Positions 25,701 to 35,800 of a DNA stretch of 64,000 bases are shown here, piece after piece. The position numbers and the translations under genes were made by a program. How positions within the stretch are numbered: the stretch's first letter is position 1; every line of letters begins with the position of its first letter. Below the pieces are notes generated by a model. That model was not told the DNA's origin and searched no databases. It was given only the letters and a program-made list of their open reading frames with translations. Origin of the DNA: Cardiocondyla obscurior (Eukaryota; Arthropoda; Insecta; Hymenoptera; Formicidae); contig NC_091887.1 of the NCBI RefSeq assembly GCF_019399895.1, positions 1,178,001 through 1,242,000 on the forward strand. Reading direction: 5' to 3'.

Positions 25701-26387
25701 GCCAGGTTTTTATCCTCTTTTTCTCGCCTGTCGATTCTCTAAATTCTAACGAATCGTTGAAAAGGTCATCGCTTACGTCTTTATATACGTCCCGCCGTTC
25801 CAGAAACCATTACGCCGATACAATTTTTCCACGCTTTATTATTAGTATCGGCCAGTGTTAAATGATAACACGAAGCGCACTTGAGCTACGTTGTCGCCGC
25901 GTATTACTTTGATCCTTAAGCGGCACCGTTTCCTATCTTAAAAAGGCTGCGTTGGATCAAATCGAATTTATCTTCTTCGCACTTGGAATATTCGTAGCAA
26001 TTTATCTCGATTTTCTCTATACGTGTTGCGTACTCGACCGCTGGGGAAGAAAACCCCACGGAGTGGGAGTTAACGTATCTCGCGCGTCACGCACTCATTT
26101 CCACCCCGACGCACCCCTCCGTTCGTCTCATGCGCCCCTACGCAATTCAATGCGTGATAAACGAATTTATACGACGAATATTATATCACGTATTCATTTC
26201 GATGAATCATAAATTCGTAACAATTGGACACGTCGCGGTATTCGTCGATTAGATCAATCGTTCGTAGTTCTCGTAATTATCCTAATGATACAATTAACGT
26301 TCGAATGCATTACATAAATTACGTTAGAGGAGAAACGTTTCAAGTACCGTGTAAGATACGTAGGCGCAGGTATAGTTCGTTGGTCTT
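22790..26387. other. non-coding stretch
   Basis: Alternating AT-rich and CpG-rich DNA without a supportable gene. A-rich tracts occur at about 22970-23002, 23770-23798, 24310-24330, 24690-24712 and 25490-25510, and a T tract at 25361-25374. A TATAAAG motif at 24647-24653 has no convincing initiator. Open frames are short and overlap on both strands. Confidence 0.5.
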
Positions 26388-26448
26388 AAATTATTAAATG
26401 TAAAAGTTTTCTTTAACGTAGAAGAGGCAAGAGTAAACAGCGCGTGCT
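26388..26448 (+). repeat. dispersed repeat, copy 1
   Basis: AAATTATTAAATGTAAA, then TTTAACGTA and AAGA, then AGCGCG(T/C)GCT is shared in the same order with 30499-30579. Between the first two blocks this copy has only a short T-rich spacer. No longer element boundary or terminal repeat is seen, so the family is unknown. Confidence 0.55.
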
Positions 26449-26564
26449 CTACGAGTCGTAAAAAATAAAAAGAACTCGTAGAACTTAATTCTTTTTTAAA
26501 TTGGAAATTTATAAAGCAACCTACTTACGGCGCCTATTGTAACGTTCCCCGGTTACTTCGCGTC

Positions 26565-26622
26565 AACTTTTTTTTTTTTCTTTCTTTCTTTCTTTTTCTT
26601 TTTTTTTTTTTTCTAGAAATAT
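26565..26622. repeat. T-rich / TTTC simple repeat
   Basis: Poly-T, then several TTTC units, then poly-T ending in CTAG. It looks like a splice acceptor tract, but the following sequence is AT-only and has no exon character. Confidence 0.8.
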
Positions 26623-26974
26623 ATATTTTAAAATATTAGAGACCAGTTTAAAGCCTGATTAATGGCCGCCATCAATAGGTTTACGACCGGGGTGAAATCG
26701 GCGATATTTTAAAGGATTAACCGTCATCTGTCATCGTCGGGTCCGCGACTGTAGGATCGCTACGACCGAGAAAAGCACGCGGAGTCTCCCGCGAAGGCCT
26801 CACCTGCATTTCAATACGGCCGGCGTGCTCTCATTGGCCTAACGGCGCCGTAAAATGAGGAGCGCACCTGTACGCGCGAGCGGAGCTATTTACGCGCGAG
26901 TATACGCGCGCGCTCGCTCGCGAATCGGCGCGGGTAAAAACATGGAAGTAGGCCAGATAGTCAGCGAACTAGAA

Positions 26975-26992
26975 GGGAAGGGGAGGGAGGGG
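26975..26992 (+). other. G-quadruplex motif, loops 2-1-1
   Basis: Four G runs of 3, 4, 3 and 4 bases are separated by AA, A and A. This satisfies the canonical four-tract rule with very short loops. A run of C (about 26996-27003) follows a few bases later and could compete by pairing with the G runs. It lies at the edge of a CpG-dense patch (26830-27380). Confidence 0.7.
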
Positions 26993-27423
26993 AGACCCCC
27001 CCCGTCCATAGATATTGCGACGCAATAATTCACCATAAGCTTTCGACACACATGGACAATTTGCGCGGCCGAACGATCGGCCGACTAATCGGCTGCCTTC
27101 CTCGCGCGCGGCACCGCGTCGTACGCATCTTCTTCGTTTTATCTTTCTCTTTCTCTGCCCGACCGTATACGCGCGTGATCCTCTACGCAACAATGCCGCA
27201 CTTATGCGCAATACGTGTGGAGCGAGCGACGGGATCGACGCCATCCTCGAACGCGAGAGCACGCTTGAACGGAACTTTCGTTCCGGTAAGAGGCGCTCCT
27301 CCTCTCGGCGCTCTGGGGAGAAAAGAATCGGGTTCGACTACGTCGCGGCATCGCCGTCTCCGCGTGCGAGACCGCGACGGACTTTACGCCGGAACTACCC
27401 TGTTGCGCAAACGGGGAATTTTC

Positions 27424-27514
27424 AATTGCCGCAACGGTGAAGTTACGTTAATACGTCACACACGTGCGGCACGGCGAAGTATACATCAACATTAACTTCG
27501 CTGTTGCGGCAATT
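27424..27514 (+). ncRNA. pre-miRNA-like hairpin, 22 contiguous pairs
   Basis: Arm 27424-27445 pairs along its whole length with arm 27493-27514, giving 22 contiguous pairs around a 47-base loop. The outer 12 pairs are AATTGCCGCAAC with GTTGCGGCAATT. Pairs 13 and 15 are G-U and U-G wobbles, and the inner end is GAAGTTA with TAACTTC. The wobbles are pairs only in RNA from the + strand; on the minus strand they become C-A mismatches, so the fold favours + strand RNA. Arm length and total size (91 bases) suit an insect microRNA precursor. I recognise no known microRNA in either arm. Alternatives are a degenerate inverted repeat of a small element, or chance. Confidence 0.35.
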
Positions 27515-28058
27515 CCGATTGCCGTTACTCGTACAGCGAAAATCTCTAACACTGAACTTAGCGATGCTGTCGTAATTCGTTGCGTTATGATAGAATGGAG
27601 CTAGATTCGCCGAACGCCGATATTGCGCGGTTATTAATTGTCATTGATGCAACGTATCGCTTTCCTATAAATAATGCATGCAATTGGTAATAATTAATAC
27701 ACACGAACGGTATAACAATGATATCCAGGTGATTGAATTTAATCAATCGAGATATGGAACGATTAATCGGCTTTAATCTATTTCGCTCTTCGTAATGCCA
27801 TTACTGAATCACAAATTTTCAAGTGCTGTAAAAATATCCACCTTTTGGAATTTTCATTTATACATACAGCCGACTTTTTTCAGAAATTTCCGTATTCCTT
27901 TCCGTAACCTTTCACTTAATTTAAATCAAGACACTTTTCAACAATCGATAAAAACTGCTATAAATAAATCTAGAATAAGATTATTTCTGTTGGATTTTAA
28001 TTTTAATATGATATAATAATGCTTGGTAATAATCAAAGTTTCTTTTTTTTTTTTCCAG
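27515..28058. other. non-coding stretch between hairpin and candidate exon
   Basis: A second small inverted repeat overlaps the previous hairpin: CGGCAAT (27507-27513) with ATTGCCG (27518-27524). The rest is AT-rich, homeodomain-site-like DNA (many TAATT/ATTA cores) without a gene, ending in a T tract and CCAG at 28058. Confidence 0.5.
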
Positions 28059-28251
28059 GTTTCACCGGAGAATCGATAGCGCGCGCTCAAAGAAAACTCG
28101 CACCGGATGTCATTCAAAAAAAAAAAAGAAGGAAAAAAAAATTGCACCATTGTCGTCCCACATTGGCTTCAACCCCTCGCTCTGCTTCCCGTACGCGTCC
28201 ACGTATGCAACGTATGATGCAGCAGTGGGCACCTAGTTTACGTAATAGCAG
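28059..28251 (+). other. weak candidate exon (193 nt)
   Basis: A T-rich tract ending CCAG precedes it, and a consensus donor (CAG followed by gtatgt) follows. One phase is open throughout, with two leading and two trailing bases. It begins FTGESIARAQRKLAPDVIQ, runs through a lysine/arginine block encoded by an A tract, and ends near MQQWAPSLRNS. Its entry phase fits the exit of the 8074 exon, and its exit fits the entry of the 42344 exon. The A tract and the lack of any recognised domain argue against coding function. Confidence 0.2.
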
Positions 28252-28316
28252 GTATGTCGCTCTAACGTGTATATGTGCATGTAGATACGTACGCTCATAC
28301 AGCTGTCTTTCTTCCT

Positions 28317-28373
28317 CGCTCTCTCTCACTCTCTCTTTTTCTCTCTCTCTCTCTTTTTTTCTCTCTCTCTCTC
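28317..28373. repeat. CT/T microsatellite
   Basis: A compound run of CT units broken by short T tracts. On the minus strand it reads as a GA tract. Confidence 0.85.
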
Positions 28374-28405
28374 CACGCGAGCATTCTGTAAGCGCCTCGC
28401 AGCAG

Positions 28406-28423
28406 ACGTGTGCGCGCACACGT
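28406..28423. repeat. 18-bp perfect palindrome
   Basis: ACGTGTGCGCGCACACGT is its own reverse complement and is strictly alternating purine-pyrimidine apart from its ACGT ends. It could form a cruciform or Z-DNA, or bind a symmetrical dimer (each end contains ACGTG, an E-box/bHLH-PAS core). Confidence 0.75.
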
Positions 28424-30498
28424 GGATGTAACCCGCGCACGCGAGCCCCGAGAACTGCGCCGCGACCTACTTGTCTAGGCCACTGTGTCTGCGTTTCTAT
28501 ATGCGGGTTATGTTTTGTGCGAAATTCCCGTCCGACCGTTCGTTCATTCGCTCGGCGTGAATTCGCGCTCCTGCGAAATCTCGCGCAATCGGCCTCCGAG
28601 CAACGCACAGAGTCGACTTTCGCGCGGGACGAGATCCCGAGGTGTCGGCGGGTCCTCAATAGAACGGACGCGGCGAATAATTGCGACGCGAACGAGGACT
28701 GACCGAGCCCAATGTGCAACGCTCGTGAACCGCCCTCGTAATCGAATATCGATCGCGGCTCTTTCTCTTCCATCTTTTTGTCATTCCTCTCCGCTTCTTC
28801 CGAAGCTAACTATGCTTTCCTTGCGACGCAATCGTCTATACGCTCGCGGCGCAGTAAATTATGCAACGATCGATCGCGGGCTTCTCTCTCTCTCGCTGTG
28901 AGAACGGACGGGCGTCTAATCCGAACGGAAGAGACTGTTAGCTGCCTCGATTGATTCGAGAAATTAGAAGAATAAAGTGAGTTTCGCGTTACTTCGCGTC
29001 GCGACTTTCAACACACGTGAAAGTTTAAATTAAACGAGAAATTTGCCGAGGGAAGGTTTTAACATCGAAATTTAAAATAGTGTAAAATTAAATTTTAAGA
29101 GAAATTTTATTTGAAAGTTTTTCGAGTCATATGTTTTATTACTCCGTCAAAGTCGATCGCGAGAGACCGTCGATACGGAAACGGCCGGCGGTTCCGTGTT
29201 CATCCGGCGCTCATTGCCGCGGTGAGGCATCGCGACCTAAACAACAATTAACTACAGTTATGAGCGCGCACCGGATTCCGGAGAATCTGGAACGCGACTG
29301 TAAAAAGCAAAGTAAGCGGTATTGCGCGTTCGCTCGTCCCGATCTCTTCTCCGACTTGCCTCTCGTTCCATTTCGTTCTATCTCACGGTGAGGCTTCGCA
29401 GTTGATTCGACGCTGAAATGACAGCGTTCGCGCTAACGCTGGACGCGAGAGAGACGAGGTAACGCCGGTGAAAAGTAACGGCGGCGAGGTAGCGAGGAAA
29501 AGGAGCTACGTAACGCGGAATGGAACGGGATCTCGCGCTTGAACGTGGCGGAAGTGGGCAGGAGGAGGTCGAACAGTTTCTTAAGGACGCGTTCGGTATA
29601 CGCGAGAGTAATTTTCTTCTGGCCGGGTCCCCACAATTTTGCGCAATGCAGTCCACCCGGTGGGCTCCTTGCGGCTACGTTGGCTCTTCGGCCCTTCGTT
29701 CAACCGGGTCGCGTCGGGGATAAAGGCGGCCCAGGCTGCGGCGTACGCGATCTGTCAAAGCCGCTACGGGTGGCGGGAGGATTTGTTTGTAAACAATCCG
29801 CGGCCGAGGCGAGGAGGCGATCGTTGGTGAAGGTGCAAGGTGGCGGCGAAGGAGGAAGGAAAGAGGGAGATCGCGCGATAGCGACGGCACCGGTGCCGGT
29901 GGTAAAAGAGAGGAGAGGGAGCCGCAGACTTTCTCCCTCCGAGTGTTACGTAATCTCCGCTTGCGCGCTTGTCGGCCGTCTGAGCGTTGCGGGAACGACC
30001 TACTTGACCCACTGTCCCTAAGCCGCGATGCGGCACCAGGTCGCCTTCGCCGGCAGCCTCGGTATCTAACGCCGCGCGTGTGCACTCGACTCGCTCGGCT
30101 CGGCACCGAAATGTCGCGCGTTCGTTTCGCTAATTCGCTATTAAGGACTAGGTCGCCCGGCGAAATACCGACGAAATCCGCGCTTGTTCTCGTCTGATCT
30201 TAACGTATTTCGCCGCCGGAGCCCGAGATATACGCGATAATCGCACGGTGACATTTAAAACGCGTGGCTGCTGCGATAATTTATTTAGAGAGACTCTTCC
30301 GAGTTTAATACACGGGAAATGGCGATGAATGTAGGTCGGCAAAAATTATGTTTTAATATTCGTCGATTAAACCAGTCATTTGTAGTTTACCTAATTAAAT
30401 CTAAAAAAAAAAAAATATATAAAAATTATATAATCCGCGTCTGAATAAATAAATTACGTTTAAAATGCCATGTAACATACATCTGTAGTTTACGGTTG

Positions 30499-30579
30499 AA
30501 AATTATTAAATGTAAAGTATTTTTTTTTTTTTTTTTTTTTTTTTTAACGTAAAAGATGTAAAGCCGAATAGCGCGCGCT
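30499..30579 (+). repeat. dispersed repeat, copy 2, with expanded T tract
   Basis: Shares ordered blocks with 26388-26448: AATTATTAAATGTAAA, TTTAACGTA, AAGA and AGCGCG(C/T)GCT. Here the T-rich spacer is an uninterrupted run of about 26 T (30520-30545), so the homopolymer appears to have expanded after duplication. Confidence 0.55.
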
Positions 30580-31742
30580 TCGCTTACCGCTTCGCAATGC
30601 CTAGGGACTGCGATATAAAAATCGTATGAAGATATCAAAGGTACATTATGTCGAAATGTATCATGCAAAAGACTGCGCTATTTTTACTTGACGATAATCT
30701 ATCATCCGTTAGAACAAACCGATGACCGCTTTGAAACGACTGACCGCGCTCGACTTACCGAGAGGCCGGAACGAATCTCGTCGTACCGTAAACGAATGTG
30801 CTTAACGGGAACTCATAGCGGCGCGATATAATATAATACCCGCCGGCCTCTCGCGGTTGATAAACGCGCGTCACAATTATAATGGCGCTATCGGGCGCAA
30901 CGGCGATCATTAGTAAAAGCCCAGTCACGCTTTTCTTTTACGTCTCGAGGAAGGACGACTTGACTAATAGGAAAACTCGATTGTCCGACTATTTCCGGAC
31001 TGACCTACTCGACGAACGCCGTCGCGGCTGGCTCGTCAAGCCTTCGGACGGCCCGGTCGCCGTCGAACGTCTGCACTCGACCCAGACACGAGGGAATGAG
31101 TCGCGTCCGGTCCGATGCCGCGCTCCGCAAATAGACCCCGGTCGTAGTCACCGCGACTCACGAGATATTCCCGATGAAGCCGCATCAGCTAGCGTCAACC
31201 TTCAGCAACAGCCGCGCGATGGAAAGTGTCCGCGCGCTGCTGAACGTACATATCGCGCGATCGTTACGAAAATCGGTGCGCTATCGGGCTAGAGCGGTGT
31301 GTTATTAGGGGTAATATTGCGCGCGATATTGCTAACTAGTAATTATTGACGCGAGGCACGCGCGGCTCGCCTGTCATCCGAGCGGCGGAAAAGCGCCGCG
31401 GGGATAATTGCGAGGTCGCGCGTCGTTAATTGAGCGGCGCCAGTACGCGCCGCGGTCTTGAAACAATTTTTTCTTTTTTTTTCCCTTTTTTTTTTTTTTT
31501 TCTTTCCTTCCTCTTCTTTCCGCAGGCCGCGCTCGATACCTCGGTCTGTAATTCCCTCTCGGCGCGTGCACCGTGTGATTTTACTTACGATCATGTACCG
31601 TGACGCCGAGCCGTCATAGATAAATACGAGCGCGGTCTCGCTAACTCGCGGTTTCGGCAATTAAATACGACCGCGCGAACACGCGAACGTCGGGCTGCAT
31701 ACGCGAATGTTTAACGGCTCTGTTTTACGCAGATACGTTTCT

Positions 31743-31760
31743 TTCTCTCTCTCTCTCTCT
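31743..31760. repeat. CT dinucleotide microsatellite
   Basis: A short, near-perfect CT run followed by CpG-rich DNA. Confidence 0.8.
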
Positions 31761-32782
31761 CCCTCGCGCGCGTCGCCTTGCTTTCATGAATATTGCACGC
31801 GTCCCGGGATTATTATTACGCGAGATATGTTTACCTCCCTTTGACAAATGTCGCGGTATAAATCAACTAGCGGCTCGCCTAATAGCGTGCTGCACGTATT
31901 AACGTTGCCCAGATACAATCCTGAAATATTCTATGCGATAAGTCGCGCGATAATTTACTCAGCGGCGAGCGTGTTAACCGTCGCCATTCCTCCGCGATCG
32001 CGCCGCGAACGATCCCGGCTATTTAAATAATAGTAATTCGTAGTACTCGAACGCGGCACCCGCTCGCCCGGGATCGATAGGACGGTCTGACCATTTCGGG
32101 GGCTGACCTACTGCCCTTAAGCGTCGCCACGTGGAATTGCTCCGATCGGATCGCATTCTGCGGTGTAATCAACGATGCATATCTCGGCGTGTCGCGTATA
32201 CCCAGAGGTGCACGCTTAAACCCCCGGTTTTGATCCCTAATTAACTCGGTTATTTCGAGTGACGTAACATCTGGATCCGCCTGGATCGCCTGTTCCGCGT
32301 ACGTGGGCGGTACCGCCATTTTCCGTTCGGTCATAGAGGAATTGTAGAGACATTTAAAATTGCGCGGACGTTTCACAACAAGTGAGTCACCTATCCGGAT
32401 GATGTGTGCGACATGAACGGTCTAGACAACTCGACGTAACTTACGTGCAGACGCCGAACGCGCCGATAATAACATTCTCAGAATCTGTGGGTGGAATCGT
32501 GTCACGCCTTTGTAACTACGATCCGGAGCCTACTTGGTAGCTGTTCGATTGCGCATCACGCGGGTAGACCGGTCCCACCGATCGTGCCAAAGTAAACTGC
32601 TGATTTCTCGCGTCCGTTTCGCGGAACGTTCGCTCTATCAGCGAAACGAATCCCGCTTATCCGCGTGACGAGTTCTCACGTTGCAAGGGAAACGGAAGAA
32701 TCCGATAATCACGAAAGCACACATGCGATACGGGGAAGAAACTCGCGTCCTGTTTTCTCGCGCTTCGGAGAAGTCCTTGTAT

Positions 32783-32829
32783 AAAGAAAAAAAAAAAAAA
32801 AAAAAAAAAAAGAAAAAGAGAAAAAAGAA
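32783..32829. repeat. long interrupted A tract
   Basis: One of the longest homopolymers of the window, about 25 consecutive A followed by GAAAAAGAGAAAAAAG. Such tracts recur every 1-2 kb in both orientations. Confidence 0.85.
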
Positions 32830-35800
32830 TAAAATTTGCGCGTCGTGCAATTGCGTAAGAAAGGGTAGATTCGCGGCTCGGCGAAAAATCGGGTAGATCG
32901 CACCGACGTAAGGTGACGTCGCACCTGGTCGTTTCGTGTGCTCCGCGCGTTTCTCACGGTCCCCCGATATTTGCAGAGCTGCCCGCGCTCGACAGATACT
33001 TCCGGTGCGCCTCGCGACCTCCGTCGCGACAATAGACGTCCTCGCCTTGGCCTGGGTCAACCGTAAACCGCGCTAGACCCCGAGACGTAATCTTTTCCGC
33101 TTGAAAAACCGTGAGATATTGCGGAGGTCCGGCGAGAATAACGGCGGCCGTACATAAATAACAATGTAATGCCTCATCGCGCTTGCATCCGATTAATATT
33201 ATCGGCGGTGCCTGAAGATCACTCGCGCGCACACCTATAAATGTCACATTTGCATATATCGATTTATTTGATATTCATAATGCCGCGTTGTCTTGGATTT
33301 TATCTTTCCGCGTGGCAACGTTTAATTCGAGAATACCGAGCCTCCTACAATCTTCCAGTCTTATCCTCTCTCTTAATTAAAAGAAATTTTACAAAATTTG
33401 TCCGCGGGGATTTTAATTAAAAAGAGTCAGTGTCTTGTGAAACAAAGATGGGACAAAATAATATTAAGAAGTTAGCCGTATCGAGGTTCTACGTTATAAA
33501 AATATTTAATATGCTTTACTGAACGGTGAGATATTTTCGAGTACAACGCATTAGTGTATTAATTGATATTAATTCACCGCTTTATCTTCTCGAATTTCAT
33601 CGAGTTCATGCAACGCAAATGCATCGGCAATCGACGTACATTCGCCGCGCTTACGTGGGCTCGTGCGTTCGACGCGCGTCTATTAATATCTCTTTTTATT
33701 ATCTACCATTGTCAATTGCCAATCCGTCCGGCGTAAACAACTTTTCTATATTTACTTTTCCGCGTGCAAGTGGCCGCTGACAACGCACGCACGTCCACCT
33801 GACCGCGCTCCGATAATGAGTGCGTGCACACGCGCGTCTACGTGCATTTCAGCCGTCGCGGCGCATTGTAAACAACGCCCGTGGGAGTACCGGGCACAGC
33901 TGATTCACATTCCATGCTCGCGAGGCCACCGTCTAGGTCATCAGCTAACGAGCGGTGCGCCAGATTTTATGCAAGTGTAACAATCAATTCTCCTCCGCGG
34001 CGGCGAGAGTATCGCGTTTCCGCGCGTGTATTTTTTTTTTTTTTACGACCCGGGGATGATCCCAGATGCGCGCGGTGTAAAACGGACCCCATCAATCAGA
34101 TTGTTTAATTAAGTGCAATTAGGAGAAATTTATATAGTCTGATTAGTGGGCTCCGGTTACCACTACGCGCGCATCTTAGCCCACACTTTCTTCCTGTTAT
34201 CCCTAAATTGTAGCTCTTCGCTTAAACGCAGACGTTATCGAGGGCAAGAGATTCCGTTCGTATCTTTATTTCGCACTCAGCCCCGCTTTATATAGTCACC
34301 CCGTAAATGATTAATGTCAAACACGATGCGTTTTCTATCCGAGTTTTCTATTCTCCGTCGTCGACAACGTCGACCATTCACCGTGACCTTCTAAGACATT
34401 TCCGAAGTTAAAACGCAATTATCTTTAATATTATCACGGGTCAGGCCTACGCGCTGGATGTGAATATCGACGCCCGCGCGATTTAGGAGAAAGTAAGTGC
34501 CTCGCGAAGAGGAATCTTTACCCTTTTATCTCGCTAATCTCGCGCCACGATCGGTGTTCCTAACCGCGATCGCGGCGTGCAATTGCCTCTCGCGCGAGCC
34601 GGGACGCGCGTGATTAATTAGATTTCGTCGAGGTGACATTTAAATAAAGGAGTCGGTATAATAGCGTTTTAATGACTGTATTCAATAACGAGTGCCTCGT
34701 CGGCCGGTTGATTTATGTCGAGGCTATTAACAGTCGGCGTCGTGCGGCGCATTTCCGAAACGAATCCGCGGAAGAAAAGGGGAGCATGACTCTCCCAATT
34801 CTCTAATCGCGCGATGTCATAACGTCGTAGTTGCGGCCTTGCCCTTTTTTTTTTTTTTCCTCTCCTTACCTTGCCTGCGCAGTATACGCGCGTGCATCTA
34901 ATTATCGGCGCCGCTTGCTATTATTACCGTTTGCCATTACGTTGAGCCGCGCTCGCGCGCGCACCACGTGCCAGTAATTAACGCACGTGGCGAGGCCATC
35001 GTTTTTTTTTTTTTTCCTTTTTTTACGTAGCGAGACAAGCCTCCGTGCCAGGGAATTCCCCGCGAAAGGAAACTGACATCTTATCGACGACGAGCGAGAC
35101 CGGAGTGCGCTCGATAAAAACGGATACTCACTTCCCGCCAATATTGACGTGCCGTAGCAACCGAGTATAACAGACATCGGATAAAGGCGAATGCGAAGAC
35201 AAGTCGGTGGAAAAAGACGGCGAAGAAGGCGCTCGCCTCCTCGTTTTTATCGTGCCACGTACCGTCGATCTGTAAACACAGAAAAAGAGTCCTGATCCGT
35301 TAAACAATATTGAGAAAGAGTGATACGTATATCGCGGGTTCATAGAAGCGGCTAGCGATTAATTGTAGTTATAGTCTAATTTATTTAATTAGGTACATAG
35401 ACAATTTTTTTTTAATTACATGATTTTATTTTATACGTAATAATATATTTGCTTAAATTTCTACTTAATTGTCATACGTCGGAGTTGCGTGTGTAGCGCG
35501 TATAAAATGTCGAGATGCAAATACTCGGTGTCTTCAGACGGGTAGGATAACGGACGAGATCGCATTAACAACTACTTCATAAAGTACATTGGGGCCATAA
35601 ACGCGACTCTGCACATCCGGATGCTCGCTCAATGTCCGCGCTTTGTGAATATCGCCGGAAGTCGGCCAAGAATCACGGGCGCGCTCGCGAGAGACTCCGG
35701 CCAAATCGGAAAGGGCGTGCAATCGGAACTCGGAGTCTCGTTGTAAATATTGATCGAGGCTGTGCAAACGCTTCCCGGAAACGGGAGCGGAATCGATAGC

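Larger units (their letters stand above)
28252..30498. other. CpG-rich non-coding stretch
   Basis: Begins with a CT/T microsatellite (28317-28373) and an 18-base palindrome (28406-28423), then CpG-dense DNA to about 28900 and again from 29150 to 30260. Large overlapping open frames on both strands (for example 28019-28702 on + and 28114-28773 on -) are mirror products of repeat-rich, stop-poor DNA. No recognisable gene. Confidence 0.5.

Noticed and set aside
28019..28773. Mirror open frames of 227 codons (+) and 219 codons (-)
   Set aside because: Both run through the same CT microsatellite and A tract; neither has a recognisable domain. Only the sub-segment 28059-28251 was kept, as a weak exon candidate.
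31343..31660. Minus-strand open frame ending at a consensus donor (gtaagt at about 31589-31584)
   Set aside because: An in-frame stop sits just upstream with no usable acceptor and no ATG start, so no exon can be built.
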